Assembly (NCBI GenBank): GCA_934526015.1
Contig: CAKSZY010000008.1
Coordinates: 1 to 64,000 of the forward strand
Length of the DNA stretch: 64,000 nt
Direction of reading: 5' to 3'
Source of the DNA: an uncultured Dokdonella sp.
GTDB taxonomy: Bacteria; Pseudomonadota; Gammaproteobacteria; Xanthomonadales; Rhodanobacteraceae
How positions within the stretch are numbered: position 1 is the stretch's first letter; the number at the start of each line of letters is the position of its first letter. Of this stretch, positions 1-8,272 are shown in pieces. The notes under the pieces were generated by a model that was given only the letters and a program-made list of their open reading frames with translations, did no database searches and was not told the DNA's origin. The translations under genes and the position numbers were made by a program.

Positions 1-76
1 TCGTTGCCATGCTGTCCACCTCGGTTTGCGATAGTGAATCGCTTAACCGGGTGTCCGTCGAGCGGGAGCAAGATCA

Positions 77-336
77 ATCGTGCGCTGCCAACGAGCCCCG
101 GACGGCTCGGTCCAGGCGCGCACCTCGCCGAAGGGCTGATACTCGACCTCGCGGACCAGGACGACACCGTTGACGGTGATCGTCAGCACCCGGCCATCGG
201 CGCCGTAGCCGTAGCCGATCACCGCGCCGGACGGCAGGGTCACCGCGTCGAGGCGACCGGCGCTGTCGTAGTGCGGGCGCGTGACCTTTGTGTGCGCGGC
301 CTCGCCGCTCCCGAGCGCCTGCGTGCGCTCGATCAC
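77..336 (-). pseudogene. Orphan duplicate of an rhs core segment
   Basis: This 260-bp stretch aligns without gaps to 2691-2950 of the full rhs gene. I count about eight mismatches, roughly 97% identity. The reading frame stays open and matches the YD-repeat part of the large protein (IERTQALGSGEAAHT onward), with one D to G change. A TAA stop lies directly upstream of the first matching codon, and the downstream match ends at a non-rhs junction, so the fragment cannot be a functional Rhs protein. It is most simply a leftover of recombination or displacement of rhs cassette ends, or a short homology tract for exchange of toxin tips. The first 76 bases of the window are unrelated to rhs and I see no gene in them. 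Confidence 0.8.
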
Positions 337-528
337 TTAGCATGGTATTGTCTTTTGCGTTGCATATCCAAGCTTGACATATTCCAGCAGAGCAATTGAA
401 CATCCGCCTTGGTTTGCATCAAGAAAATAGGCAATGCTTGCAGATTCTTCTTGAAATAATTGGAATGCTGCAGCTGTTGCCGCTGATATTAATTTAATAT
501 CCGACGCAAACTCATCCTTTGATATCGC
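337..528 (-). pseudogene. AT-rich 63-codon ORF remnant, possible old immunity gene tail
   Basis: Reading leftward, an open frame runs from just after a TAG at 529-531 to a TAA at 337-339. It begins AISKDEFASDIKL and ends ATQKTIPC, and it has no ATG, GTG or TTG near its start. The composition is much richer in A+T than the chromosome, like the adjacent immunity gene and toxin tip. The stop codon abuts the orphan rhs fragment. The most economical reading is the 3' end of an older immunity or toxin-tip gene whose 5' part was lost. I do not recognise the family, and the ORF could be chance, although 63 codons without a stop in AT-rich DNA followed by a precise rhs junction argues for a relic. Confidence 0.45.
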
Positions 529-566
529 CTAGACGTCTTGCAAGACGACGGCCAGACACGCTCACG

Positions 567-1280
567 TCAACTCCCGAAGCATGGCGGAAAGACAACCGAT
601 TCGAGCTCGGATTGGTCCGCGCATGCCAAGACCTCATCCACGGTGGTGGAGCCACACAGACTCAATAGCCTTTCCGAAAATATCGGGTAGGACTCCCTAG
701 TCATGGTGCTTTCCAGTCGCGCGGCATATGCGAGCTCCTCACGCAACTTGTCCTCTTGACCAAAGAAAGTACGAAGGAAGCACCTCGCCATATCGACTGG
801 ATATACGACAGAGTATTTCAAATATGGCTCAATCAATATCAACGACTCATCACTTGCCGCTTCTGCAATAACATCATTAATAGGGCAAAGAACTATGGAC
901 AGTCTATCCTTGATTGCCGCCTTTACTGCAATAGCGCTATCTTCCAAATAATCATACACAGAGTCTCTAGACACAAAGCGGTACCACGCATTTCCGAATG
1001 TCATGTGACGATACCATATACTCTTCAGATCACCCGTTCTCATTCCCGACCGGTGAAGGTCGGCGATGGTTTTATCGATTAAGAATTGATGTCTCCAACT
1101 ATACAAACCAACCGCGCAGTCAAATACAACCGATCCATATCTTGAATATAATTCAGGTTCCACTACAAATCTGAAACCCTTATTCATTTCAATCCAAAAG
1201 CAACCTTTTATTTTTTTCATACCAGCATCAGTAAGGCCCGCGCTGAATTCATCTCGAGCAAGCGAAAGAAGTTTGTTCAT
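567..1280 (-). CDS. Putative immunity protein of the RHS nuclease toxin
   Basis: This is a 237-aa cytosolic-looking protein with no signal peptide or membrane segment, and I do not recognise the family. The ATG at 1280 is chosen because it lies two bases after the rhs stop codon. An in-frame extension to 1391 would overlap the toxin coding sequence and begins with a low-quality basic stretch. The gene is markedly AT-rich compared with the region beyond 1.65 kb, as is the toxin tip it follows. A small AT-rich gene directly after a polymorphic toxin tip is the usual place for its cognate immunity protein, which would bind and neutralise the nuclease in the producing cell and its kin. The function is inferred from position only. 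Confidence 0.6.
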   Translation of the reverse strand: MNKLLSLARDEFSAGLTDAGMKKIKGCFWIEMNKGFRFVVEPELYSRYGSVVFDCAVGLYSWRHQFLIDKTIADLHRSGMRTGDLKSIWYRHMTFGNAWYRFVSRDSVYDYLEDSAIAVKAAIKDRLSIVLCPINDVIAEAASDESLILIEPYLKYSVVYPVDMARCFLRTFFGQEDKLREELAYAARLESTMTRESYPIFSERLLSLCGSTTVDEVLACADQSELESVVFPPCFGS

Positions 1281-1282
1281 GG

Positions 1283-4200
1283 TCAATTCCACCAGAACAG
1301 GATGACGTCTGCGATTCCAGGCTTTCCACCTTTTGCAAGACTTGGATACGTTTTCTTCTGATTCTTTGTCATCCCGGCGCAAGGCCCACATTTCGAATCA
1401 AGGGCATATCTCGCTCCTGTACTGGGATCTACAGCAAAACCATCTGGAATTACTTTTGGGAGCCCTGGAATATTTTGTGCTTTTTTAGGTTCAAAGATGT
1501 ATCCCAAGCTCTTAACTACAGCTTCCATAGCCAACTCACCGGCCCTGCCCTTTTGGTTGGAGGTCATTCCCGGCTTGCACGGGGCATCGATGGGAAGGGT
1601 GGAAGAAAGCCCGGTTCCGAGAGACTCGATTTTTACGACCAATCCATTTGGGTCGATGGAGCGGAGCGGGCTTTTGGCCGCATAGCGATAGGTCTGGAAG
1701 TCGCCCCATAACCCAATCGGATCGGACTGCACATAGCGCCCGGTCCCAGGCTCGTAGTCACGGAAGTAGTTGTAGTGGCTCTGCGTCTCCGGGTCGTACT
1801 GCTGGCCGGGGAATCGTAGCCCGTAGGCGAACGCCGGCGCACCGGTCGGGGATTCGTTCGCCGGGCTGTCGCCGAACGGGGTGCTGTCCCAGCGCCAGAC
1901 CGGGGTGCCGGCGGCGCTGACGATGACGCGCGGCGTGTCGAGGTGGTCGGGCTCGACCAGAAACGCCGCGTGGGAGCCAGCCGCGAGGCCGCCGTGGCTG
2001 GTGACGTAGCTTGCGGGCTTGAGGACGGCGACCGGGGTGTCGTCGAGCCAGACGTGTTCGGCGATCAGGGCGCCGGTGTCGCTGTACTCGCCGAGCAGGT
2101 GGCCTTCTTCATCGTAGATGTACTGGATGAAGGGGCCGCTGCCGGCATCCGGTGTGCCCCCTCCCGGTCCACGCGGGCAGGTTCCGCTCGCGCTCGCCTT
2201 GCATACGCGCTCGCCGAGGGCATTGGTCGCATAGCGCGCCACCACCGCGCTCGTGCTCGCCAGACGCGTCTGCGTGAGGCGGTTGCGGGCGCCGTAGGTC
2301 CAGGCATAAGTGCCGTCGCTGGCGGTGTTGCCGGCCGCGTCGTAGCTGCGGGGCGTACTGCCGATCGCGGTGAGGCGATTGCTGGCCGGGTCGGTGGTGT
2401 AAAGCGTCGGCGTGCCGTTGCGCGTCTCGGCACGGCGATTGCCGGTCGCGTCGTAGCTCCAGCCGAGGGTGAGGCCGGCCAGCGGTCCCTGGGTCGCCGC
2501 ATTGGCTGCGCCGCTCAGCCGGTCCTGGCCGTCGTAAGCGAAAGCCCAGTGCGCCGCGCCGGGAGAGGCCGGCAGGCCGCTGCCCGGAACGGCCGTGTCG
2601 AGGAACCCGCTGAGGCGATCAGCCGCGTCATAGGCGAACTCGCGCGTGGTCGATCCGAGCGTGACCGCGGCCACGCGGCCATCGGCATCGATCGTGCGCT
2701 GCCAACGAGCCCCGGACGGTTCGGTCCAGGCGCGCACTTCGCCGAAGGGCTGATACTCGACCTCACGGACCAGGACGACGCCGTTGACGGTGATCGTCAG
2801 CACCCGGCCATCGGCGCCGTAGTCGTAGCCGATCACCGCGCCGGACGGCAGGGTCACCGCGTCGAGGCGACCGGCGCTGTCGTAGTGTGGTCGCGTGACC
2901 TTCGTGTGCGCGGCCTCGCCGCTCCCGAGCGCCTGCGTGCGCTCGATCACGCGGCCGTGGCGGTCGTAGACCAAACGACTGGTGCCGGACCCATCCGTGA
3001 AGCGCGTCAACCGTCCGCGCGCCCCGTCACCGCCTTCGACTTCGTCATGGTGGAAGCCCAGCGTCTCCTCGACCGAGGCCAGACCATCGGGGCTGCCGGC
3101 CTGCGCGGGACCGTAGCGTGTCTCCACGAGGCGACCGAGCGCGTCGCGGCGCGCGACTGCCCGCTGGCCCCGCGCATCGGTGCGCACCTGCAACTGGCCA
3201 GCTGGATCGTAGCGGTGCGTGGTCACGCCCGTATCCGGACTGACGAGGGTCTCCAGTTCATCGAAACCGCTGTACGCATACGTCGTGATGCGCTGGCGCG
3301 GGTCGCTGACCGTCGCCAGGTTGTCCTGCACGTCGTAGCCGTAGGCGATGCGGGCGTGGTCCGGATCGGCGGCATCGAGCACGTCGGTCTGGCGCAGGCG
3401 GTTCAGACCGTCGTAAACCTGGGTCGTGACATGGCCCAACGCGTCGGTGACGGTCTGCTCGTTGCCGGTGGCGTCGTAAGTGAAGTGCGTGGCCTCGGCT
3501 TCGTCGGTGCCGAAGACCGCTTCCAGGCGACCCAGCGCATCGACCCGGCGTTCGACCACCTCGGCCCGGCTGCCGTCGGCCTCGAACGTCTCGTCCTTGA
3601 TGCGCTGGCCGAGCGCATTGGGGGTGTAGACGACATGGCGGCCGGCGCTGTCCTCCACGCGCACCTGCCGACCTGCTGCGTCATGCGTGTAGGCGATGAA
3701 GCTCGCATCGGCGAAGGTGATGCGCTCGACCCAGCCGGCAGGGTTCCAGGTGATGGCCGTGATCTCGCCGGGGTCGGCGGCCGAATTGCGTTCGATGACG
3801 TGGGTGAGGCGACCGCGCGGATCGTAGCGGTACTCGCTGCGGAGCCCGTTGGGGTCGATGCGCCCGGTCAGACGGCCATCGGCGTCGTAGGCCGGGTACT
3901 GCGTCGCGTGGCCGGCTGCATCGGTCATGAGGCTGCGGTCGCCGCTGACCGGATCGTAGGCGAACGTCTGCACGTCGCTGACCTCCGTGCGCGGTCCGTC
4001 GATGCCGGTGAGCTGGCCGTGGCTATCGACCGTATAGGTCGTTGTGCGTGTCTCGCCGCGTGCACTCACGCTCACCGACTGGGGGTTGCCCTGGCTGTCG
4101 TAGGCGATCGTGGTGACACGCGTGCCGCCTTCGATCGGTTCCTGCCGCTGCGTCGGCACATGCCAGAGCGGGTGCCAGGTCGTGCGGGTGATGCGCGCGA

Positions 4201-7200
4201 GCGGCGTGCCGTAGGCCTCGGTGAGCGTCTCGACCAGGCCGCGGTCGTTGCGCGCGTAGCGCGTCTCGCGGCCCTCGAAGTCCTTCCTCGACACGATCAG
4301 GCCGCGGCTGTCGTAGGTCGTCTCGGCGACGCTGCCTGCCCCGCAACTGCCGCAGGGCTCGGTGACCGCGCGCAGGTAGGGGCGCTGGAAGCGCATCTCG
4401 AACAGGTAGGTGCGCGTGGTGCCGAGCGGGTCGGTGACGAAGGTGCGCTCGCCTTCATAGCGGAACGTGTAGCGCTCGGTCCCGCCCGCGCGTTCGCCGA
4501 CGACGACGCGGCCCTGATGATCGTACTGCCAGGACGAGACGCGGATGCCGCGTTCATCGGTGAGGCCGGTGAGGTGGAAGCGCTGGGTGATGTCCTCGTA
4601 GTGATACTGGCGCGAGAACGTGTCCGGATAGCGCGCGGCGGTGAGGTTGCCGACGTCGTCGTGAGCGTAGGTGATCTCGCGCAGGGCGGGATCGACGAGC
4701 GTGGCGAGGTATCCGGAATCCTCGTCGTAGGCGAAGGACAAGGTGCGCCCGAAGGTGTGGGTCACGCGGATCGGCCGGCCGAGATCGTCGTAGGCAAGCG
4801 TGTGCGCCAGCCCGGAACGGTGCGCGATCGACAGCAGGCGGCCGTGGGCGTCGTAATGCTCGATCGTGTCTTGCGCGGTATGCAGGCGCCAGCCACTGGT
4901 GTTGGTTCCGCTGGTCAGGCGTTCCAGGCGGCCCGGCACGTTCGCCTCGCCGACGTAGGCGGTGCTGCGCCAGTCGAACTGTGCCCAGCCGCCATCAGGA
5001 CGCATCGCCAGCACGCTGTCGGGGCGCCGATCGGTCGGGAATGGTGAGCCATCAACCGACGGCGGCAGGCGCAGACGCTGAAAGTAGGTGGCCGTCCACT
5101 TGGCGCCGATGAAACTGCCGGCATTGGGGACTGCCGAGGCATACACGCGCTCGAACCGCAGCGGAAACGCACCCTCACCCTCGTAGTCCACTTCCACCTG
5201 CCATTTGCTGCCGGTGCCGATGGCGATCGGGTTGCCAACGAGCGGGCCGCCGGCACCGCGGTCGTCTTCACTTCCTGCGTCACCTTCCTCATCGTCACCG
5301 AAAAAGGAGCCGGCCAAGCCGAACAGGAATCCACCAATACCGCGCAAACAAGGGGGGAGATAGCTGCAAGCAATCTCGTTCAGCCCGTTGATGCCGAGCT
5401 GGGCCAGTTCTTCAGGCGTCAACGTTTCCCAGCCATCTATGATGCTGCGCACCCACATGGTGACTTCGTAGACCGCATAGGCAATCGAGATCGCCGTTGC
5501 GACCGCAGCAATGATCGGCAGGATGACGGCGAGCGCGGGAGCGATCGGTCCGAGCAAGGCGGTGATGGCCCCCATCGCGAGCGCGCGCAGCCCCAACCGA
5601 GCCCCCAGCGAAAGCAGGTAGAGCTTGGCCTTCGCAAGCAATTTCGTCTGACACAGAAAGCTGAGGACGATCGCCATGGCGATGCATCCGACTTCGATAC
5701 CACCCGCATAACCTCCTTCGACGCGTTGAAGCGAACTTCCCGTGCTGGGGTCATAGACGACGTAGCCCGAGCCGCTCCAGCTGCCTTGCCGAACTTCCCG
5801 TTCGTGCGCGACGACAACGAGCCCTGCATTGACCGAGCGTCTGATCTCGTCCTCCGCATACGCGGACAGTTGCAGTTGCGCAAGCGCGACGTCGGCGTTC
5901 TCGTGGTTGATCTGGAATATCCGTTGACCGCCATCGATGGCAAGTTTGAGTGCCGTTGCCGCCGACATTCCGATGCTTTGCCTGCCGGTCCCGCCCAGAA
6001 GGGCCCAAGTTGCCCCCTCCGGTGCGGAACCTGCGGAGCCAAGGTGCAATGCCAGACGAGCATGGTCGTCCGCGTTCGGAATCACCGAACCGATGCGCGA
6101 AGCCTTGATGTCCGTCACCCGCCCCATGACGGTGCCGGTTCGGGGTACGCCGAAGAAGTACGACACCTGGTAGGGAGCCGCGAATGCGCCAATCGACGGC
6201 AGTCTCACGACGGCACCAAGCGCAGACTTTCCCGCCTGTTCGCGCAGGTGATCGGCCATGGCCCAATAGAAAATGCCGCCGTAGTAGAGCGCGTCGCGCG
6301 CGGGAAGCAGCGCCGTATCCGGCAGGCCCGCGCTCTCCCTTTCGACCCGGTCCGGACTCACGCCGGCCAGATCCGGCACCAGCGCGATCGTCGAGCCGGC
6401 GGCGAACTGGTAGGCCTCCGTCGTCGTCCTGCGCCCACCCGCATCGCGGATGTCGACATGCCAGTAATGCATGCTGCCCATGCGCGTGGCGCCCGCCTGC
6501 CAGAGCACGTCGTCACCGAGAAGAAGGCGCGGAATGACGTTGATCTGGCCGAGTGGCAGGCTGGCCGCGTTCGTTGCGGCATAGCTGGCCAACGTGCTCG
6601 CATCGGCCGCCGTGGCAGGGGCGTAGTCGATGCCGAAGCGACGCGTGCCGAGGCGCGCGAGCGGCACACTGATTTCGGCGCTCGGCGAGCCGTAGTTGAG
6701 GTCCGATATCGTGGCGTAGAACTTGATTTCGGCGGTCTGGCGCAAGGCTGCCGGAATCTCCGCGTAGCGCGCGATCGTGGTGGAGCGCAGCGGATACGGC
6801 AGGGAGCCGGCGAGGATCAGGCTGTCGATCGGACGGATCGTGTGACGTTCGTAGAACTGTTCGGGTGTCGCATTCGGGTCGGAAGTGATCATTCCGTTGG
6901 CGATCTGCTGGGCCAGCGTGCCCATCGAACGATTCATCGTGTCGAAATCGAAGCCGGTGATGCCACCGGTACTGTCGACGCTGATGCCTTCGACAAACTC
7001 GCGGACGATCTCCTGCCGCTCGACGAACGAGTCCTGCAGCCAGGGATAGGCGGCAACATGGTCGAACTGCTTGAAGGCGGTATCGAACGGCACCCACTGG
7101 TCGGGCACGCGATTGATGGCGCCGCGCGAAGGCACGAAGTCGACCCAGGCCTCGACCCAGACGTGCTCGAAGCGCACGGCCACGATGCGTCCGCCGGCGA

Positions 7201-8272
7201 TCACGGCCGCTGCCGGAATGCCGCCCTTCTGCATCAGCTCGACGGCCATCTGCGGCGTGGACAGGTTGCCGAGCCAGTTCTGCGCCTGGGCGATCGGAAT
7301 CTCGATGACGCTGCGCGCATAGCGTGCGGGGACGTTGGACGCGCGCAGCATCGCGATCGTGAGGCTGGCGATGTCGAAAGCGTTGCCGCGACGGCTCAGC
7401 AAGGTGGTGTCGGCGCCCTGCACGGAGCCGAAGGACGGGTGGAACTCGATGTTGTCGTAGACCCAGTTGCGGATCGCGACGGGCTGGCCTCCGAGCGATT
7501 CGGCGAGGGCGCGGATGGCCGGCGTGAATGGCGCGTCGAGGGTTTCGGCAAGTTCATCGGCGCCGGGAGGGTCGCCTGCGGCCACTGCAAGGCTGTCGCC
7601 CGGGTCGGGCTCCTGCGGTGCGGGCGTATCCCCGGCCTGGGCAAACGAAAGCGGGAGAGCAGCCTTGTCGATGGCGCGCCAGGCGCGCGCCTGCGTCTGC
7701 GATGCAAAGAAGTCGGAGAGATTGGCGAGGGCGGCACTGACTTCCTCGGTTGCGCCACGACCGCGCGCATCGCGCAGCGGCACGACCAGTGTCCGGAACG
7801 TCGCCGCGCGCGCGCGCACTTCGTCGAGCAGGGGCACGCGCCGCGCGACGATCTCGGCGGGAATGTCTGCCTCCCGCATCGCTTCGGACTCTGCTTCCCA
7901 GTCCTCCTCCAATGCCTCCTCGAAGTCGCCGAGGGCATCGATCTGCTCAAGCACACGGTCGCCCAGCCTGTTGGGCTCGGCGTCGCCGCGACCGGCGAGC
8001 ACTTCGGCGGCGGACGGCTTGGCGGCGCCGACGGGTTGGATACGCGCCATTTCGCTGGCGATCTTCTCGAGACCCGCCGCCATCGTGCGCACGCGCTGAT
8101 CACGGTCTCTGGCCTCCATCGCCGCGATCTGAGCCTGGGTCGGCGCTGCCGCTGCCTGGGCTGCGACAGCCGTTGCCATGTCGAGATGCGAGAACCACAT
8201 CACCCCGGCCGTGCCGAGTGACAGCAGTGCCCGCCGGGCATGCTTGAGGACGGAATCGTTGGTCATGGGCAT
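1283..8272 (-). CDS. Exported RHS/YD-repeat polymorphic toxin with PD-(D/E)XK-like nuclease tip
   Basis: The protein has 2329 aa. Residues 10-42 look like a signal sequence. Residues about 255-405 resemble a transglutaminase-like domain, with Ala298 where the catalytic Cys would sit and His370 and Asp397 retained. Residues 857-940 are strongly hydrophobic and may be several membrane segments. YD/RHS repeats follow from about 1040. The RHS-associated core ends in DPIGL and then DPNGL near residue 2207. The last 118 residues form the variable tip: GELAME, IPDG, LDSK and KNQKKTYP are arranged like a PD-(D/E)XK nuclease of the polymorphic-toxin type. The DNA turns AT-rich exactly at the tip. The start codon shares one base with the stop of the upstream gene (TGATG), so translation is probably coupled. 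No VgrG or PAAR gene is visible, so delivery is unknown. Confidence 0.88.
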   Translation of the reverse strand: MPMTNDSVLKHARRALLSLGTAGVMWFSHLDMATAVAAQAAAAPTQAQIAAMEARDRDQRVRTMAAGLEKIASEMARIQPVGAAKPSAAEVLAGRGDAEPNRLGDRVLEQIDALGDFEEALEEDWEAESEAMREADIPAEIVARRVPLLDEVRARAATFRTLVVPLRDARGRGATEEVSAALANLSDFFASQTQARAWRAIDKAALPLSFAQAGDTPAPQEPDPGDSLAVAAGDPPGADELAETLDAPFTPAIRALAESLGGQPVAIRNWVYDNIEFHPSFGSVQGADTTLLSRRGNAFDIASLTIAMLRASNVPARYARSVIEIPIAQAQNWLGNLSTPQMAVELMQKGGIPAAAVIAGGRIVAVRFEHVWVEAWVDFVPSRGAINRVPDQWVPFDTAFKQFDHVAAYPWLQDSFVERQEIVREFVEGISVDSTGGITGFDFDTMNRSMGTLAQQIANGMITSDPNATPEQFYERHTIRPIDSLILAGSLPYPLRSTTIARYAEIPAALRQTAEIKFYATISDLNYGSPSAEISVPLARLGTRRFGIDYAPATAADASTLASYAATNAASLPLGQINVIPRLLLGDDVLWQAGATRMGSMHYWHVDIRDAGGRRTTTEAYQFAAGSTIALVPDLAGVSPDRVERESAGLPDTALLPARDALYYGGIFYWAMADHLREQAGKSALGAVVRLPSIGAFAAPYQVSYFFGVPRTGTVMGRVTDIKASRIGSVIPNADDHARLALHLGSAGSAPEGATWALLGGTGRQSIGMSAATALKLAIDGGQRIFQINHENADVALAQLQLSAYAEDEIRRSVNAGLVVVAHEREVRQGSWSGSGYVVYDPSTGSSLQRVEGGYAGGIEVGCIAMAIVLSFLCQTKLLAKAKLYLLSLGARLGLRALAMGAITALLGPIAPALAVILPIIAAVATAISIAYAVYEVTMWVRSIIDGWETLTPEELAQLGINGLNEIACSYLPPCLRGIGGFLFGLAGSFFGDDEEGDAGSEDDRGAGGPLVGNPIAIGTGSKWQVEVDYEGEGAFPLRFERVYASAVPNAGSFIGAKWTATYFQRLRLPPSVDGSPFPTDRRPDSVLAMRPDGGWAQFDWRSTAYVGEANVPGRLERLTSGTNTSGWRLHTAQDTIEHYDAHGRLLSIAHRSGLAHTLAYDDLGRPIRVTHTFGRTLSFAYDEDSGYLATLVDPALREITYAHDDVGNLTAARYPDTFSRQYHYEDITQRFHLTGLTDERGIRVSSWQYDHQGRVVVGERAGGTERYTFRYEGERTFVTDPLGTTRTYLFEMRFQRPYLRAVTEPCGSCGAGSVAETTYDSRGLIVSRKDFEGRETRYARNDRGLVETLTEAYGTPLARITRTTWHPLWHVPTQRQEPIEGGTRVTTIAYDSQGNPQSVSVSARGETRTTTYTVDSHGQLTGIDGPRTEVSDVQTFAYDPVSGDRSLMTDAAGHATQYPAYDADGRLTGRIDPNGLRSEYRYDPRGRLTHVIERNSAADPGEITAITWNPAGWVERITFADASFIAYTHDAAGRQVRVEDSAGRHVVYTPNALGQRIKDETFEADGSRAEVVERRVDALGRLEAVFGTDEAEATHFTYDATGNEQTVTDALGHVTTQVYDGLNRLRQTDVLDAADPDHARIAYGYDVQDNLATVSDPRQRITTYAYSGFDELETLVSPDTGVTTHRYDPAGQLQVRTDARGQRAVARRDALGRLVETRYGPAQAGSPDGLASVEETLGFHHDEVEGGDGARGRLTRFTDGSGTSRLVYDRHGRVIERTQALGSGEAAHTKVTRPHYDSAGRLDAVTLPSGAVIGYDYGADGRVLTITVNGVVLVREVEYQPFGEVRAWTEPSGARWQRTIDADGRVAAVTLGSTTREFAYDAADRLSGFLDTAVPGSGLPASPGAAHWAFAYDGQDRLSGAANAATQGPLAGLTLGWSYDATGNRRAETRNGTPTLYTTDPASNRLTAIGSTPRSYDAAGNTASDGTYAWTYGARNRLTQTRLASTSAVVARYATNALGERVCKASASGTCPRGPGGGTPDAGSGPFIQYIYDEEGHLLGEYSDTGALIAEHVWLDDTPVAVLKPASYVTSHGGLAAGSHAAFLVEPDHLDTPRVIVSAAGTPVWRWDSTPFGDSPANESPTGAPAFAYGLRFPGQQYDPETQSHYNYFRDYEPGTGRYVQSDPIGLWGDFQTYRYAAKSPLRSIDPNGLVVKIESLGTGLSSTLPIDAPCKPGMTSNQKGRAGELAMEAVVKSLGYIFEPKKAQNIPGLPKVIPDGFAVDPSTGARYALDSKCGPCAGMTKNQKKTYPSLAKGGKPGIADVILFWWN

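Noticed and set aside
1943..5047. A 1034-codon open frame on the plus strand antisense to the rhs gene, and similar long antisense frames at 5726-8221, 12337-15807 and 17550-21515
   Set aside because: High GC codon bias opens the opposite strand. The translations are Arg/Val/Asp-rich without domains, while the minus-strand proteins have clear repeats and signal peptides.
1283..8272. T6SS-delivered Rhs effector
   Set aside because: No PAAR or VgrG domain, the N-terminus resembles a signal sequence, and no T6SS gene is nearby. Delivery by another route is more likely, though not proven.
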